Assembly: GCA_902728285.1 (NCBI GenBank)
Contig: CACVBU010000918.1
Coordinates: 143,086 to 207,085, forward strand
Length of the DNA stretch: 64,000 nucleotides
Reading direction: 5' to 3'
Source: Clytia hemisphaerica
Taxonomy: Eukaryota; Cnidaria; Hydrozoa; Leptothecata; Clytiidae
The translations under genes and the position numbers were made by a program. Below, piece after piece: positions 41,935-52,634 of the stretch. The notes below the pieces were generated by a model that was given only the letters and a program-made list of their open reading frames with translations, was not told the DNA's origin and searched no databases. Position 1 is the first letter of the stretch; every line of letters begins with the position of its first letter.

Positions 41935-44178
41935 TTATCTTTGAAAAATCTTTTTCAAAGATAATGACATCGATCGAACGGCTTGAAAATTCAATACTAA
42001 GTCCTTCGCAATATCCGATAAGATTGTACCAGGATTAATATGCCGAGGATTGTTTGCAGATAGTTTCCACTCAACTTTATCGCAACAGTATCCGTGTCTT
42101 AATTCATTGTTACACTCCTTCAGGGATTCTTTTATCTTTTTACCGTCAGTATCAACGGGGAGAGATTTTTCTACAATGGACGAGTTTCCACAGCGTGTAC
42201 AAGAGAAAAACTTGACACGGATGCTTCGATATACAAATAATTCAACACGAGAACCGAAAGCAGATTGTCTTGCGATTTGGAAAAGATAACATTCATCATT
42301 CGACATGTAAGGTGTGTTTTTCTCGGCTCCTATATGTAAAGGTCGGATTGAATATGAAGCAAGTTCTGGTATGGAATTTTGCACGTCAGTAAGGGTTGAA
42401 GTTTCTTTTACTTCAATCGTTTCTGGTAACTCACTTTTAGTATATAAAGGCCCATTTATTAGTACAGTAAAAGTATTTGGTGATTTTGATATCAGATTTA
42501 AAGTTAAGATTCCATCTTTCTTATCCTCAGCACTACTATTGTTGCAAAATATTTCTGACAGCCTGTCATTCTTTTCAAGTTGTTTTCCTTTGGATAAAAA
42601 GATTTGCAAATAATCCGGGATTTTATACTCTTTTTCCACAAAGTTTTTAATAGAAGATAAAGTCTTGTATTTACGAAAATCTAAGCTATTAGTCTTTGTC
42701 AGCGATTTCAAAACTATCGTTTTCAACCCAAAAGTCTTGAAATAATAACTCTCGACAATGCTTTCGACTTCTCTTGAAAGAGGTTGAATTGTCACTAGTC
42801 GAAGTCGTATATTTTCTTTGAATGCATCCAGCTTACAAAACAAACTATAAAGTTGTTTTTCTGAAATTACCATAAAGCCACTTGTAGATTCTAAATGATA
42901 AAGATGGGAGGGTAAACTGATGCACAATCTTAGTTTAGTCAACCAATCTTCATTATGGGCCAATTTTGAAATGAAATCTTCAAAAAGTGTTAAGTGATGT
43001 TTTGCATCTTCGACTGTGATCGAAAATATTGCTTGTATACCAAGTTCCTTTGCTTTGGAAGTTATAAATTCATTACATTGTGATTGGTTGGATTTACACA
43101 TAAGATGTATTACTACCGGACAATCTTTGTCGTTTCTCAAAAGAGTCTTCAAAATCGATCTTCCATCACTAATATATTCAGCATCGTGGTAAAGCACCTG
43201 ATTTTCAACAGGAATTCCGGTTTCTTTTTCAATAAATTCTTTCAAACCAATAACAGTACAATCATTAGTCCTTGGATACCATTGAGTTATTTCACGATAT
43301 TGACTTCCATCATTTTCTCCTTTATAGGTATTCAATACTTGAACGTAAGGCAAGCGCCGACAGAAACTCACCCTCCCATCATAATGAATATTCATTACTT
43401 CAGATTCTGGTTGACTCAACAGGCCGACATAAACAACAAAATCTTTATCAAATAGACGATATCGGCTTAACGAATTCTCCCCGAATGATTACCCATGATG
43501 CATTGCGCAAAAAAATTCAGTAAGTCAATATAGTCCGTGAATTTTTTTGCGCAATGCATCATGGGTAATCATTCGGGGAGAATTTCGTTAAGCCGATATC
43601 GTCTATTGTCCTGCAATCGACATATGGTATAGCCATGTTTTGGTACTTTCAATAATAACTTCATTGGTGTAAGGTTTACAGTAAAAGTAAACTCTACCCA
43701 ATGGAAATCCACTCAAATATTGTCCATCGTTCTTGAAATTGGTGAACGAACACAGCCAAGGTCTTACACAGTTCCTTTGGTACGTAACAATAGGCTTCTG
43801 CTCATCGTTAACAAGCACACGAATTCGGGGTAAGTTTATAACATACTTCTTACTCGAACAAGAGTATGAATTGCTCTGAAAATTCGTCTTTTCCCCATTT
43901 GCGTTATAATTGATTCGAAATAATGCACAATACACAGTACTGGTTGAACTCGAATCCACTGTCCTCCGCTCACTTATTATATTCTCTTCGTCAAGTAGAA
44001 CTTCAAAGTCGTCACCAGATCTTAAGTAAAAGACTGCCTCTACATTTTTGGTTGTATTTTTCAGCAGTTCTCGTTTTATTTCTTTTACTGTTGTCGGACC
44101 AACATATGAAATATGCGATATAGTCTGTTCTGACTTTACATCAATAATTTCCAAAGAATATTTTTCACGAAACGCCAT
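41935..44178 (-). pseudogene. Poly-UBL copy 4, interrupted by a hairpin transposon
   Basis: Open from the ATG at 44178 for 191 codons to a TAG created by the insertion at 43454-43604, then open for 494 residues from 43419 to the stop at 41935. Without the inserted element the frame would be continuous, so this copy was broken recently. It keeps all six ubiquitin-like units and the CTRCG/CC cysteines. Its middle domains are the best template for the type shared by copies 2-4, which differs from copy 1. The upstream flank has diverged from the other three copies and has no obvious splice acceptor. Confidence 0.85.
43454..43604. mobile_element. 151-bp hairpin element inside poly-UBL copy 4
   Basis: Two arms of about 67 bp, beginning AGACGATATCGGCTTAACGA and ending in its inverse, differing by one base, around a loop of about 17 bases. 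The other copies read CAAATTGTCC at this place, so the insertion is exact, with a one- or two-base duplication (T or AT). The near-perfect arms imply a recent insertion. Confidence 0.93.
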
Positions 44179-44215
44179 CTTCCCAATTGAGAAAAATTTG
44201 GAAAGCTCTACCTAC

Positions 44216-45138
44216 GAGCTCTGTTAAAGTTCATTGAAAATGGTATACATTCCCTTCTCGTCAAACTTGCTTGTATTCCATGAAAACTAAACTTCCTACT
44301 AAAAAAAACACTAATTGATTTCCTTTTGTAATTATAAATTGCATTGTAATCACATCTTTAAAATTATACTCCCTTTATGTTGTACACTCTTTTTTATAAG
44401 AATAATATGCATTTGCTGAGGGTAAAAGTTTTCTAATTGAAAGGCCTATTACTTTTACCCTGAAAGCCCTTAAATCGATATTACTATGAAGTCATTCTTG
44501 TTAAAAAAAACATGTACACTATGGTACGTGTAAAAACGTCAACATCATCTTTGTCAACACATTGCTGATTTTGTAGGTTCTCTTTAAATATCCCTCCAAA
44601 AGAATAACATTTTTTGCTGAGAAAATCTGTTATGTTTTCTTCCCAATTCAAGGTAATATCAAATTCTTTCAGTAAATAAAACGAGATACATCACCGCTAT
44701 AACCGCAAGCTTTTTATGTTACATACAACTTTGAGTAAATGATGGCAATCTTCAGTGAAAGTGAAAGTGAAAGTGGTTTTCGCTTACACAAAGCATATAC
44801 TTATAGAACTACTAGACAAATCTTACCATGGCTGCATCGAGTGCAATTTTGTTCGTTCGATCGTATGATAATACTTCATTATAATCTAATAAACAAATAC
44901 AACCATTATGAACATACTGTATAAACAAATTGCTTCATTAAAAATGCCATTAAAAGGTAAATCTTACTAAAATGAAACATTAAAAAAACATTCACTGCTG
45001 TTCTAAACAATACTGGTTTTCAGGTTTAAGAAAGAATTGTGCCTTGAGATGATAATAAATCCTTATGGATATAAGTTCTCGAGTGGCTTGACTGATTTTT
45101 TGACTTGAATGATTAATAGAAGGAGAAAAAGAGTGAAC
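44216..45138. other. Spacer between the poly-UBL cluster and TTC1
   Basis: No supported gene. The first 150 bases are a diverged relative of the 5' flanks of poly-UBL copies 1-3. If TTC1 has further 3' exons they should be here, on the minus strand, but I could not find the conserved C-terminal part (the usual LxxLGNxxLxPFG motif). Confidence 0.5.
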
Positions 45139-48100
45139 CTTTGAGTGCTTCATCCAGTTTATCGGTAGTTTCATATATTTGAGCTCTTCTGATTCTGGCT
45201 TTCGTATAGTGCTCATCACACGTCAATGCTATAAAGGAAATATAAAAAAATCAAATTTTTACAAACATTAATTAACATGTTCACTGACGAGCCCTTTTTA
45301 GAAATAGAAAATTTTCAACTCTACTACAAATATATTCGTTGTCGGCAGCGTTAATAAAAGTAGCCGGCGAGGCGACCTTTTTTTCCGATGTGTTCTGAGA
45401 TCATATTTCAGCTAGACATTTTGATCTGTTCTGATCAGATCTTCGAAAATTAATCAGCTAGAAATGATGACGTGTTCTGACGAGCCAGGGGTATAATAAA
45501 GGTCATCTAACGTGTTCTTGTTGTCTAGGTAACCCTAGAAAGCTTCAGAACACATCTCTAAAGGAGACAGGGGTATAATCAAGAGAAAATTGATTCAATC
45601 TTGTTGCCTGGTAACCCTAGAAATTTTCAAACACATCTTTCGTGGAGAAAAACAAAAATCTTACAAGTTTATCTTGGCAAACTGTTTTTCCTAGATTTTA
45701 GAGCAATCAAATCATAAAGTAGTGATAAAGTTTAGGAAGACAAAATAGTGCGATAAAGGTTTCCTAGAAATCAGAACACATCATTTGTATAAAAAATTGA
45801 AAGGTCATAATATTTGGTCTCCTAGAAAATAAGAACACATATTTCTAAAAAATCTCTTCGCCGGCTGCTTCTGGCGTTAACGAGGCCTCGTGATATTATT
45901 TACAAAATCAGGCATTGAATAAGGAGGATACAACTGTATGCTAAAATAAAATTACAACGCCTGTTGGGAAGATAATTTCGAAGAACCTATTCAAAATTAA
46001 AATACCTTGGGTACAATCTTCTATTCCTTTTTCGCTTTCATCCTAACAAAAGAAAATATCTTTATAATCCGATCACTTTCATTCTATATAACACCGATTT
46101 GGAAGGCTTGACAGTTAGCAGTTAGAGCTTGTATTCGATAAATTTACATACCGTATCGGCCCTTTTTACGCCGGCCCTAATTTAACACCGGTTCCTTTTA
46201 CACCAGTCCTAATTCCGCCACAGCCTAGGTTTGGGCTTACGCCAATTAGGGCCGTAAATAATGCCAAAACTTGTAAAAATCGCTATTCAGGCTTCAAATC
46301 AGTGATTATTAACTAAATTTTGGCCCTTTTTACGCCGGCCCTTTTAACACCGGCCCTTATTACGCCAGGAGCCCAAAAATAACGCCAATAAGGGCCGGCG
46401 TAAAAAGGGCCGATAAGGTAATTGTTTTACCATTTGCTAATAATTAAATCAGTCCCAATTGGAGAACTTGGTGCAACCTTGGTGCAACGTGTAAAAAAGC
46501 AGGAAAACCAAAATATCAGAAAGATCCACTACATCTTTTATTTGAGAGAAATAAATAAAAAAAAATTCAAGACTTTATGAGGATTTTAGAGCTAATTTCT
46601 TTGAATAAGTAACTCTTGAATCTCTTACCGTTTTCATATGGCAGGCAGCACGATTCGAATACAAAATAGCCAATGTTTTTGAAAAACATTTTGGACAAGT
46701 TTGCAAGCCTTGAGTGTACAGACCAACTGCTTTTTCGTATTCTGAAATAAACAAAACATAGGACGATTGGAAATAACCCAGCTGGCACACAACGTTGTTT
46801 CGATGTCCATCTGACATCCTTAACGCCCAAGATATAACGTTTGATTAACGTTAAAACAACGTTGTGTGCCAGCTGGGAAAAGCGATCTCAAAGTTATATT
46901 AAAAATGCTTCAAATCTCTTATTTTACAGCCCACAGTCTTTTTCAGAGTAAGTATTTTGAATGTAAATTTTCTCTCAAATCTCCCCCTATTGACCTTGTT
47001 TGTTAATAATTATTTGACACTAACTTAAGCCAGAGTAACCTCAGTTAGGGTATCAAGATTATACCTGCATTTTTGAAAAGGACATTTCCTTCGTCTTTTA
47101 AAGTGATCGCTTCCTTGTGTTTTTGCTGCAAGATAACGAAAATTTGTTGACAATAAATAATGAATGAATTCTTAATTTCACAATAACCAAAAACATGCTC
47201 TGAATGTACATAGTAATTAATGAGATTTTGAAGCAAACTAAAAATGTTGTTCCACCATTTAATGAGAATCCAAGGCTAATTTTATTCAGTTAAAAAAAGG
47301 ACTAATAAAAGAAAAGCAATCTTAAATTCTTTATAGTAGTAGGGGGGAATTTGTTCGATTTTCTGAGGTCGCTCTATTGTTTTGGTCAAAGCACTTGTTA
47401 TACATTTTTGGAAAGCTAAGGGGTAGGGGAATCAAAAGAACTTAGTTCCAATTTTTTTTCGGACACTTTGGTGTGATTTTCGGACAAATGTGACGGTCTC
47501 AGGCAAAAATCATAGGATCAAAAATTAATGAAAATTTTAGCTTGAGAAAACGGAGACCTGTTGTATATTTTTGGAAAGCTCTCAAAAAATTAAGATTAGA
47601 GATATATTGCGAGTATAGGTGATTTCGGTACCTAACTCGAGATATTGAGCTTCAACAAGCGCAAAATCTGGACAAAACAGCTGTTTCTGGCTGAAAAACA
47701 CTTTTTTTAAGGGTTAAACCAAAACAATCGGGCAATTTTACAAAATGCCCTCTACTATAATTTGAAGGTTTTGTTGAATCAGCGGCGGATCTGAGGGGGT
47801 TCAAATGGTTCAGCTGAACCACCCCAACCCTTTTAGTAAATAAAAAAACAAAGACCCTTTCTTCAAGTGAAGTCTAGTTTTCTGATCGGAACTGATTTTT
47901 CTTTTTGGTCATATCTTGATATTATTTTACCAGGGGATGTGGCGTGCGTTTCCGTGGTGCACGCGACAAACTTAGCTTTTTCCGCGCTAAAAAATCTTTA
48001 GGTTATGTGTGTACGGCGTAGCTAGCTTTCCCGCGCTGTAAAAAATCTTTGTTATGACTTTTTTTTTGCGGGATTAATATCTAGCTGTGTTCTGTGCTAG

Positions 48101-51100
48101 GAAAATCTTTGATTTTGAACCTGGTTCAGAGAATGCATCCAGTGAAATGGCAAATTTGAGGTGGTTCAAGGAAATTTCTCGAAAATACGAGACCGACTGT
48201 TTTGAGCGTAAAAGATTTTCCTACAAAAATAACTTTCAGTCGCATATCGTTGCCGGCAAAATATTGAATGATTTGAAGGGTAGCTATTCGTACGGCAAAC
48301 GACCTCACTTCTTTGCAAGCGTTCAATGCAGTGTTTTAAAGAAAGGAATTGAAGTCCTGAAAAGTGGTAATAATCAGGCAATTACTTATCTTTTTGAGGA
48401 CATTTTTGGTTCAATTTAATCAGTAAATTTGAGAATCACACAACAATATCAATCAATGTATGATGATTTTGACAAAGACTCTGTGTGATGGAATTTTCAT
48501 CTGCTTTTGTTTGATGTGGTGAAGAGTGATAAAAGAAAAAGACTTTCATTCCGAGGAAACATTTTTGTTTTGGTTTATCTTTAGAGGAAAAGCATTCATA
48601 CCAGCAAAAACAAAACTTAAATCAATTTTGCTTGATAAATGAAGTTTGGAATTTATTTATGGGAAAGGACTTATTTGTGAATATTTGGTGGAAGTTTATT
48701 GTGTCTTGAATATAATCACGAATTTACGTTTGGCTCTTCTCCCATCATCGGGCATCAGGAATATCACGGGGAAAAATCTACCTAGCTACATATGGATACG
48801 TTTCGAGAGGTTCTTCTCCCATCATTGGACATTGATGAATTTCACATTGGCATTGCTACGTTTCGAGAGATTCTTCTCCCATCATTGTACATTGATGAAT
48901 TTCACGTATGGAAAAAAAAGCTAGCTAGCTTTATTTTTGAAAACTATTATAGAAAAACAAAACAAAATTTGTTTTATAACAGAGACTGGAAGAAAGGTTA
49001 GGGAACAATATTTTAGTAATTTGATTGAATTTGGTTGAAGAATGAAATTTCTGGAAAGGTGAACCTTCATGCATGCTTCAAGATAATGTGATGCGAGGAA
49101 ATATTTTTGGTTTCGTCATGTCATAAGAAGAGAGTTCATACCACTTTATACTTGCAAAACAAAACTAAGATTACTTTTACGTGATCATATGAAAATGTGG
49201 TGTACTTTTATACAAAAAGAGACATTGGTGACCTCTGAAAAATTACCCTCTTGTGCTTAATTGTAGATGGACATTTTGCAATTTTTTGGAAAAAATCACC
49301 CAATTAGCATTTTGTAATGACCTCCAATTTATAAAATTTTCCTGATAAAGTGCCAAACCTTTATTTTCCTTGGGGTTTTTGGGAAAATCACCCCAAAATC
49401 AGTTAATAATGATCTCCCCCCCATTTTATGGATTTTCTCTGAGAGTACTGCCCCTGCATCTTCCACCCCCTACAAGTAAGCATAAAAGAGTACGGTTGAA
49501 TGCAGAATTTATGAAATGATATATAACAACAATCTCTACCAAAAGAATTATAAACAACACTCCATACAATTGTGAAAGTTGAAAAAGTGCTTTCCTACAG
49601 ATTGTTGATGATTACTGTTAGTACCTTTAATAATGCTAAAGAACATCAAACTTTTAACTTTTTACTTTGAATGTAAAAAGTACTTTTTTATGAGATTATT
49701 CATCTAATTTGAGAGCTAGAATTTCTTGAGTCTATTTGCACATAAAACACATTATATCAGTACTCATGGTGTACTCCACTTTTTGGCAATCTTTTATTTT
49801 TCCATCTTAAGAATATTGTATTCCCTATGTATGTATATATTATATAAATAATCTCCTTTATTTTTTAACTTGATCACTGTTTTCAAAATATTATCCATTT
49901 CTGGTTTTATAATGTAAACATACTCAACATGAAAAGTTTTTGCTTGATTGTCAGCCAATTAATTCGCTACAAAGAAATTCCATAAAAAAATGGTTATAAG
50001 AATAAATTATCGAACTTTTTTACAATGTTTTAAATATTCACGAAATGAAACTGAAGAGTGTAAAGTATTTAATATTATAAATTGGCTTATTTTTTCTTCA
50101 AACTTTTCTTCAAAACCAATTATTTGCTCTTTTATCCATGGCTTTCTCAAAAACATTTTCTGCAAGAACCATGAATATATAAAAGAATATACACCAAACA
50201 AGCAGTTCTGAGCATGCTCTGGGTGTCTGTTTTATCAAAATAAAAGGTCAAACCAAAGAAATATAAGAAATATAATACTAACTATATTTCTGTTTTATGA
50301 ACGTTTTGCGTGATAAAGATTGAAAAGAAGAAACTAGATGTGCGCAGTTGCAGTTAGGGAATTTCCCAATGTATATATAAATATCACCACAAACGATTAT
50401 TACACGTTCAGCCTCTGGCTGTTCAAGCCGGGACAAAGAAAAAAGGCCTACCACCCTCCTTTCAACGCATGGGACCATTCAAAAAGTACGTACGCTCGAG
50501 AGGGGGGTAATCCCAAAAGCGTACGAGGGGGAGGGGGGTCCTTGAGGAGAAGTACGTACGCTCGTAATTTTTCCTAAACTTTTTTTTTGAGAGAAAAACG
50601 CAATATTTTCACATCAAAGAATGGTTTTTGCGATTGTTATTTTCATTTCTCCTTTGGTATTTTTGTTCATCTTAAAGATTCTTTTAATTTCTTGAGACTT
50701 TGTTATAAATACGATTGGATACCTACAATCAAGGTCATAATATATTGAGAATTTTGGCTATTTTAACGTTTTTCAAGATTTAAAGTTCTGGCGAGAAAGT
50801 CGATTTTTGGCTATCTTTTTAATTTAATCGAATATTTCAATTTGGGAGGGGTTGGCAGACTTCCAGGCTATATTCTGAGTCTTATTGGACTATTTTTGAA
50901 CTTTTGGATCCTCAGAGTCTTAAGTCTCATGTTAAAACTCAGAGTTAAAACTCTACCCTTCCAACCTACTTTATATCACTTACAAATCGATTGTGGTTCA
51001 AAAACTTCCCGGTGGATTTCCCTTTTTCTCAAATATTATGACCTTGATTGTACATATTCTACTGTTACAAGAGTTACAAGTTTCGACTTTGGTTAGGGGG

Positions 51101-52174
51101 TGTACTAAAAAGCGTACGTACGTTGAAGGGGAGGGGGTACACATAAAGCGTACAAGGGGGAGGGGGAGTCAAAAATTTGCCTTTTTCGAGCGTACATACT
51201 TTTTGAATGGTCCCCCGCTGAGGCCTATGTTTGGAGTTCATAGGTAATGGGAACTGCAGACGTGCAGGCGCTCATCAACGTCCCCCATGTTGAATGGAAA
51301 AAATGTGACACCGCCCAAACAGGGCGGGTGCAAAATTTACGCCCAAAACGTTTGTTCCGAAAAAAAATTTTTGAAAAGAGATTTTTGAACCCCCTCAAAA
51401 AAATCCCAGATCCGCCTCTGCTGAATGGTACGATGATGCTGAATCGTCAATATATCACAAGCGCTCACGCATTGGCACTAGCCTGACATTAGTATGCGCA
51501 TGCATAAGTAAAAACAAGTGTGACAAGATTAGAAAAAGTTCTTGAATTCAATTATTTAATAAAAACACATTTCTCATACAAAGGAGCCTTCAATGATATT
51601 CTTTCGAATGTTTTTTTATGCATGTAATAAATAGAACGTTTTAGATCAAAACATTCGATTGTAAATTTGTTTGAAATCGACTTTGCTATTTTTTGTTTAC
51701 AAAAACAACAGAATGTGAGGTCACATACGAGGTCACATCTCGAAACAACTTTCGATCTTTCATTTTGCTTGGAGGTGATCGTTGCGTAAAAATGTAGCTT
51801 TTATCTATCTGACTCATCATTGAGGTGCCACCCTTTCTATCACTTCCTTTTACCCCCCAAATGTTATCTTTAAAGAACATTATTCTCTTATTTTGATCTT
51901 ATAATCAACCCTTCAAATATACCTCTTTGACTTCTTCGGAGAGAATTTCTTCAATTTCTTCTTCCTTTGATTCCGCAACCTCTGTATTTTGTTCTCCATT
52001 TTGTTCAATCTTTAGAGAAGGATCGTCGCTTGGATTTACTGGTGTGTTTAGTTCAATCGGTTCATCAGTTATATGTGTCGATTGTAAATCTTCAGTGACT
52101 TGATCAAAGGGTTTTTCATTTGGAATTTCTATTTCCTCCATTGTTGTGTTTGTATTTGAAAAATATTTTTAATG
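45139..52174 (-). CDS. TTC1: TTC1, tetratricopeptide repeat protein 1 (3' end unresolved)
   Basis: Exons on the minus strand: 51923-52174 (ATG at 52141, acidic N-terminus rich in Glu), 47065-47125, 46629-46741, 46006-46042 and 45139-45228, all in consistent phase. The TPR part reads EAITLKDEGNVLFKNAEYEK across the exon 2/3 joint, then CPKCFSKTLAILYSNRAACH, DESEKGIEDCTQ and ARIRRAQIYETTDKLDEALK, which follows TTC1 of other animals closely. TTC1 is a small cytosolic co-chaperone-like protein; human TTC1 is about 290 residues, and only about 173 are accounted for here. The donor after the last exon is GTTCAC, which is poor; reading through it meets a stop within ten codons. Intron 1 is 4.8 kb, and an exon could have been missed in it. 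A CAG at 52175-52177 suggests a 5'-UTR intron. Confidence 0.82.
45350..45880. mobile_element. Inverted-repeat element K in a TTC1 intron
   Basis: The ends GTTAATAAAAGTAGCCGGCG and CGCCGGCTGCTTCTGGCGTT followed by AA are imperfect inverted repeats. The interior repeats AGAACACATC or its inverse GATGTGTTCT about eight times, and GGTAACCCTAGAAA twice. Non-coding. Confidence 0.65.
46149..46420. mobile_element. Inverted-repeat element G in a TTC1 intron
   Basis: TATCGGCCCTTTTTACGCCG at the left and CGGCGTAAAAAGGGCCGATA at the right, exactly inverse. ACGCCGGCCCT and CGCCAATTAGGGCC words recur inside. TA at both outer edges fits a TA target. Non-coding. Confidence 0.85.
46778..46877. mobile_element. 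MITE family B, copy 2, in a TTC1 intron
   Basis: A 100-bp near-palindrome, CCCAGCTGGCACACAACGTT to AACGTTGTGTGCCAGCTGGG, same family as 9049-9142. Confidence 0.88.
47395..47717 (-). repeat. Dispersed repeat I, copy 2, in TTC1 intron 1
   Basis: Reverse-orientation copy of 25475-25816: GTCAAAGCACTTGTTATACA, TTTCGGACACTTTGGTGTGA, CAAATGTGACGGTCTCAGGC. The AACTCGAGATATTGAGCTT block of about 85 bp at its end is not inverted relative to copy 1. Confidence 0.75.
48797..48911. repeat. Tandem duplication of about 60 bp
   Basis: TACGTTTCGAGAGGTTCTTC to the AATTTCAC at 48837-48846, repeated directly from 48857 with few changes (GAGATT for GAGGTT, GTAC for GGAC). Confidence 0.8.
50471..51213. mobile_element. 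Inverted-repeat element J, GTACGTACG ends
   Basis: GGGACCATTCAAAAAGTACG at the left and GTACATACTTTTTGAATGGT followed by CCC at the right. Each end also has internal copies of AAGCGTACG and GGGGGAGGGG words. 743 bp, non-coding, nested within element S. Confidence 0.85.
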
Positions 52175-52325
52175 CTGAAATAAACAAGATGAATACCATC
52201 AGAGAACCAAATTCTTTCAAACTGGGTATCTGTTGCTAGCATGCCCCAAAACTAGTTACATTCAACATTTATATGAGAAAAGAATCTCATCCAGCTGGGT
52301 TTTAAAAATAGTAAATGAATCATTT

Positions 52326-52634
52326 CCGTCATTTTTGGCCTGAAAGAAATATTCCTCGAAAATCGGACTTGGTCATATTTCAGGCATTGCTAATTTACAT
52401 CTTTGTGCAAAAATTCAGAAAAAACTAATAATGAAATCTTGAGATAATGCCAAAATACTGGTTTTTCCGAAAATTAGTCTCCGTCACATTTTGGGCATTA
52501 CTTTTTTGCACCTTTTGTGCCAAAAATCAGATAAAAATAATGAGCCAACATCGAGAAAAGCTGGTAACAGAGAAATGAACGGACAAACGTACGGACATAG
52601 GTTAATTTATAGGACCTCCAAGTAGGTCCAAAAG
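52326..52634 (-). mobile_element. Element family C fragment
   Basis: Only the family's left end, in inverted orientation: TCCGTCACATTTTGGGCATT, CGAGAAAAGCTGGTAAC, a GAACGGACAAACGTACGGAC stretch and the terminal AGTAGGTCCAAAA. Confidence 0.72.

Larger units (their letters stand above)
33050..44215 (-). repeat. Four-fold tandem array of a 2.95-kb unit
   Basis: ATGs lie at 35177, 38125, 41077 and 44178; the spacings are 2,948, 2,952 and 3,101, the last including a 151-bp insertion. Stops lie at 33084, 36031, 38991 and 41935. The intergenic part (for example 35240-36000) is also repeated almost unchanged at 38190-38960 and 41140-41900. Homology ends near 33050 on one side and fades beyond about 44215 on the other. 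Confidence 0.92.
47779..51424. mobile_element. Element S with hAT-like ends, 3.6 kb, in TTC1 intron 1
   Basis: TCAGCGGCGGATCTGAGGGG at the left, and CCAGATCCGCCTCTGCTGA at the right, preceded by AACCCCCTC, inverted. TGAAT stands just outside each end. CAGNGGCGGATC ends occur in hAT-type elements, but the target duplication is unclear here. No transposase recognised. It contains a 110-codon open frame at 48087-48419 without known domain, a tandem duplication of about 60 bp at 48797-48911, and element J. Confidence 0.55.

Noticed and set aside
43500-43560. Hairpin loop as a possible tRNA or microRNA precursor
   Set aside because: The symmetric arms extend to the exact insertion boundaries and the paralogues show the empty site, so it is a transposon rather than an RNA gene.
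48087-48419. 110-codon open frame on the plus strand
   Set aside because: No recognisable domain, no splice partners, and it lies inside a transposon-like element in a TTC1 intron. Not enough to call a gene.
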